Positions 62,401 to 64,000 of a stretch of DNA of 64,000 nucleotides are shown piece after piece. Origin of the DNA: Atrichornis clamosus (Eukaryota > Chordata > Aves > Passeriformes > Menuridae). Where the stretch lies: the NCBI GenBank assembly GCA_013400975.1, contig WBMZ01009030.1, forward strand, positions 62,001 to 126,000. The letters are read 5' to 3'. The position numbers and the translations under genes are program-made. The notes beneath the pieces were generated by a model. The model did no database searches. It worked only from the letters and a program-made list of their open reading frames with translations, and was not told the DNA's origin. The number at the start of each line of letters is the position of its first letter. The stretch's first letter is position 1.

Positions 62401-62958
62401 TAGTTTTCTATCTAAATCTAACTTTCCAAGGCCTAAAAGTGTTACTGTGGTAAAAAGGCCTCACCCAAAACATAAATTTTCTGCATAAATAATTGCAATA
62501 GTTTAGTCTGAAACCTTGTGTTCTCCCAACAGAGAACTATAAAATGCACAGTAATGTGAACTGGGTTGCCTTCTCACCAGTGGCAATAAAAGGTATTCTA
62601 GAAAATCTAATAAATTTGGTGATAATGGGAACATAAGCAATAAAAATCCCAGTAAAATTTTCTTTTGTTTAACTATGGCTTTCAGGGGGCAGGGAAATTG
62701 GCTAGAGAAGGGGAGTTTATGAGCATACAGCAGTGGCTTTTCAACAAACTGTTCTCATGTGGGGAAAGATGTCACTGCTTTCTAGCCCATCAGGCTATTT
62801 TTGCTGGCTTCAAGGTGCTGCTTCTTAATATACTTCCAACTGGGCACTTTGGAATAAAGCCAGTACCAGGCCTCTGCAAACCAAACAGAATAATGAAATG
62901 GGAATACTTGAGTTGGCTGCATTCTAAGGTCACTTCTTAAGCTCTCTGGGATCTCAAA

Positions 62959-62990
62959 TCATGGCGTGAAGCTTTCATGGCATGAAGCTT
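62959..62990 (+). repeat. 16-bp tandem duplication
   Basis: Two adjacent 16-base units beginning TCATGGC and ending GAAGCTT, with one G/A difference. Confidence 0.85.
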
Positions 62991-64000
62991 GGAGTATTAG
63001 TTAATGCTCTGGGTAAGTCTGGTCCTTGTCTGCAGCAGTCAAGAACTTTTCTAAGTTCCTCGGTCTCTCAGGGGAGGCCATTCTCACATGTCTGAGCCCC
63101 TTCCTGTTCTCTGTATGCAAGTGGTAAGGTTGGCAGCTATTTGTTAGTATACCTCAGTCATTTGAGGAGATACCCCACTTCTAAAACATTCAACCAGGAA
63201 AATAAGGGTGAGTACGTATGGAAGTTTTATTAGTATACAGAAAGTGCAGGGAGATGGAGAGGGGAGCAGGAGGGTGAGTTGTTTGATCAAAGCAGAGGCA
63301 ATATCCAAATATTGCAACATTTGGATCCTGGTTTGTTGCATAAACATGGCACATGTGCCATTGGAGGTAAGGGAATCTCTGAGTAATAAAAGATACGTTT
63401 TTAGAATATGATCGGTGTTTGTCATATCTATATTGCAAATGTATTTCCTGGCTCAAATTTACCTAAATTTAAAATATTTGTTATCTTTTGGGTTACTTAC
63501 GTTAGGTAAGGTCAGTGTGCTGTAGGTGAGTTCCTTGTGCTTAGTGGACTCTGCCAACTCCATGAGACTCATGACTGATAGGATGGCACAGTGGTGATGG
63601 CTGAGTGTGATGACTCTTTGGGTTTGTCTGTGGTCAAGCTCAACATAATGTTTGAAGTCCTCCATTAAACTTGAGCTCAATTTTATTTTACGGTTTGTTG
63701 AAGATATGTAGACCTTAATTTATTCTTTTCGTGGCTTTGCAGAAGCATGACAGCGAGTAGGAGTATTAGTTAATTGTATACAAAACAGAAGTTGCAGCTC
63801 AGGATTGATAGCTTGTAGTTTTCAAGGCACCTGTCTTGGCTAGGGAATTTCTGAAACTTCTCTATCCTTACCACCTTTGTTAAGAGGAGTAAAGTTAAGT
63901 CTTATGATGGTTTGAATTCTGCAGATCTACATTTTTTCCCCTCTCCCCTTCATGTGTCAGGCTCTGCTTTTGCACTTTCTAGTTGGAACCTGATCCATAT

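Larger units (their letters stand above)
58876..64000. other. non-coding stretch to the window end
   Basis: AT-rich, with no second exon that clearly pairs with the candidate at 58.82 kb. The part at 59200-59420 is rich in TAATTA/ATTA words, with a perfect 14-bp palindrome at 59363-59376. A 16-bp tandem duplication lies at 62959-62990. Open frames up to 93 codons (for example minus 63144-63425) overlap each other and show no motifs. Confidence 0.45.

Noticed and set aside
1..64000. CRISPR arrays, operons, rRNA or tRNA genes
   Set aside because: No regularly spaced repeats, no RNA gene signatures, and the sequence is vertebrate in character.

Overview
This window looks like avian (bird) nuclear DNA, either intronic or intergenic. 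The main evidence is several 5'-truncated CR1 LINE copies with the bird-type 3' tail (around 6.85, 11.95, 24.66, 30.45 and 48.84 kb) and a solo LTR of a retrovirus-like element at 41770-42097. The base composition is AT-rich, homopolymer T/A runs and short microsatellites are scattered, and no long open reading frames carry family motifs. I see no bacterial-style gene organisation, no operons, no CRISPR array, and no tRNA or rRNA gene.

Layout: 1-9.7 kb is AT-rich single-copy DNA. It is interrupted by a 48-bp exact repeat pair around the only ambiguous base (N at 5481), probably an assembly join, and by an old CR1 fragment. At 9.73 kb lies a small palindromic repeat unit. From 10 to 33 kb there are three CR1 fragments, a (TG)12 tract, a 22-T run, a hairpin at 15.14 kb, and AT-rich blocks with homeodomain-like motifs. 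At 33.19-33.72 kb there is a CpG-enriched block with a CTCF-like core. The best-defined mobile element is the solo LTR at 41.77-42.10 kb, with its 6-bp target duplication intact. A sense-oriented CR1 lies at 48.84-49.29 kb, and a second CpG-enriched block with a good splice donor at 50.33-50.70 kb. In the last 7 kb there is a possible degenerate coding remnant (57.44-57.88 kb) and the best-formed candidate internal exon (58820-58875, plus strand).

No protein-coding gene can be named. If the window is inside a gene, it is inside large introns; the exon candidates listed are hypotheses from splice-site grammar only. The ORFs of 60-210 codons across the window are what chance gives in 64 kb, and most lack any support. 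I found no clearly new biological system. The observations most worth checking are the candidate exon, the coding remnant, the two CpG-rich blocks, the palindromic unit and several clusters that look like conserved non-coding elements.
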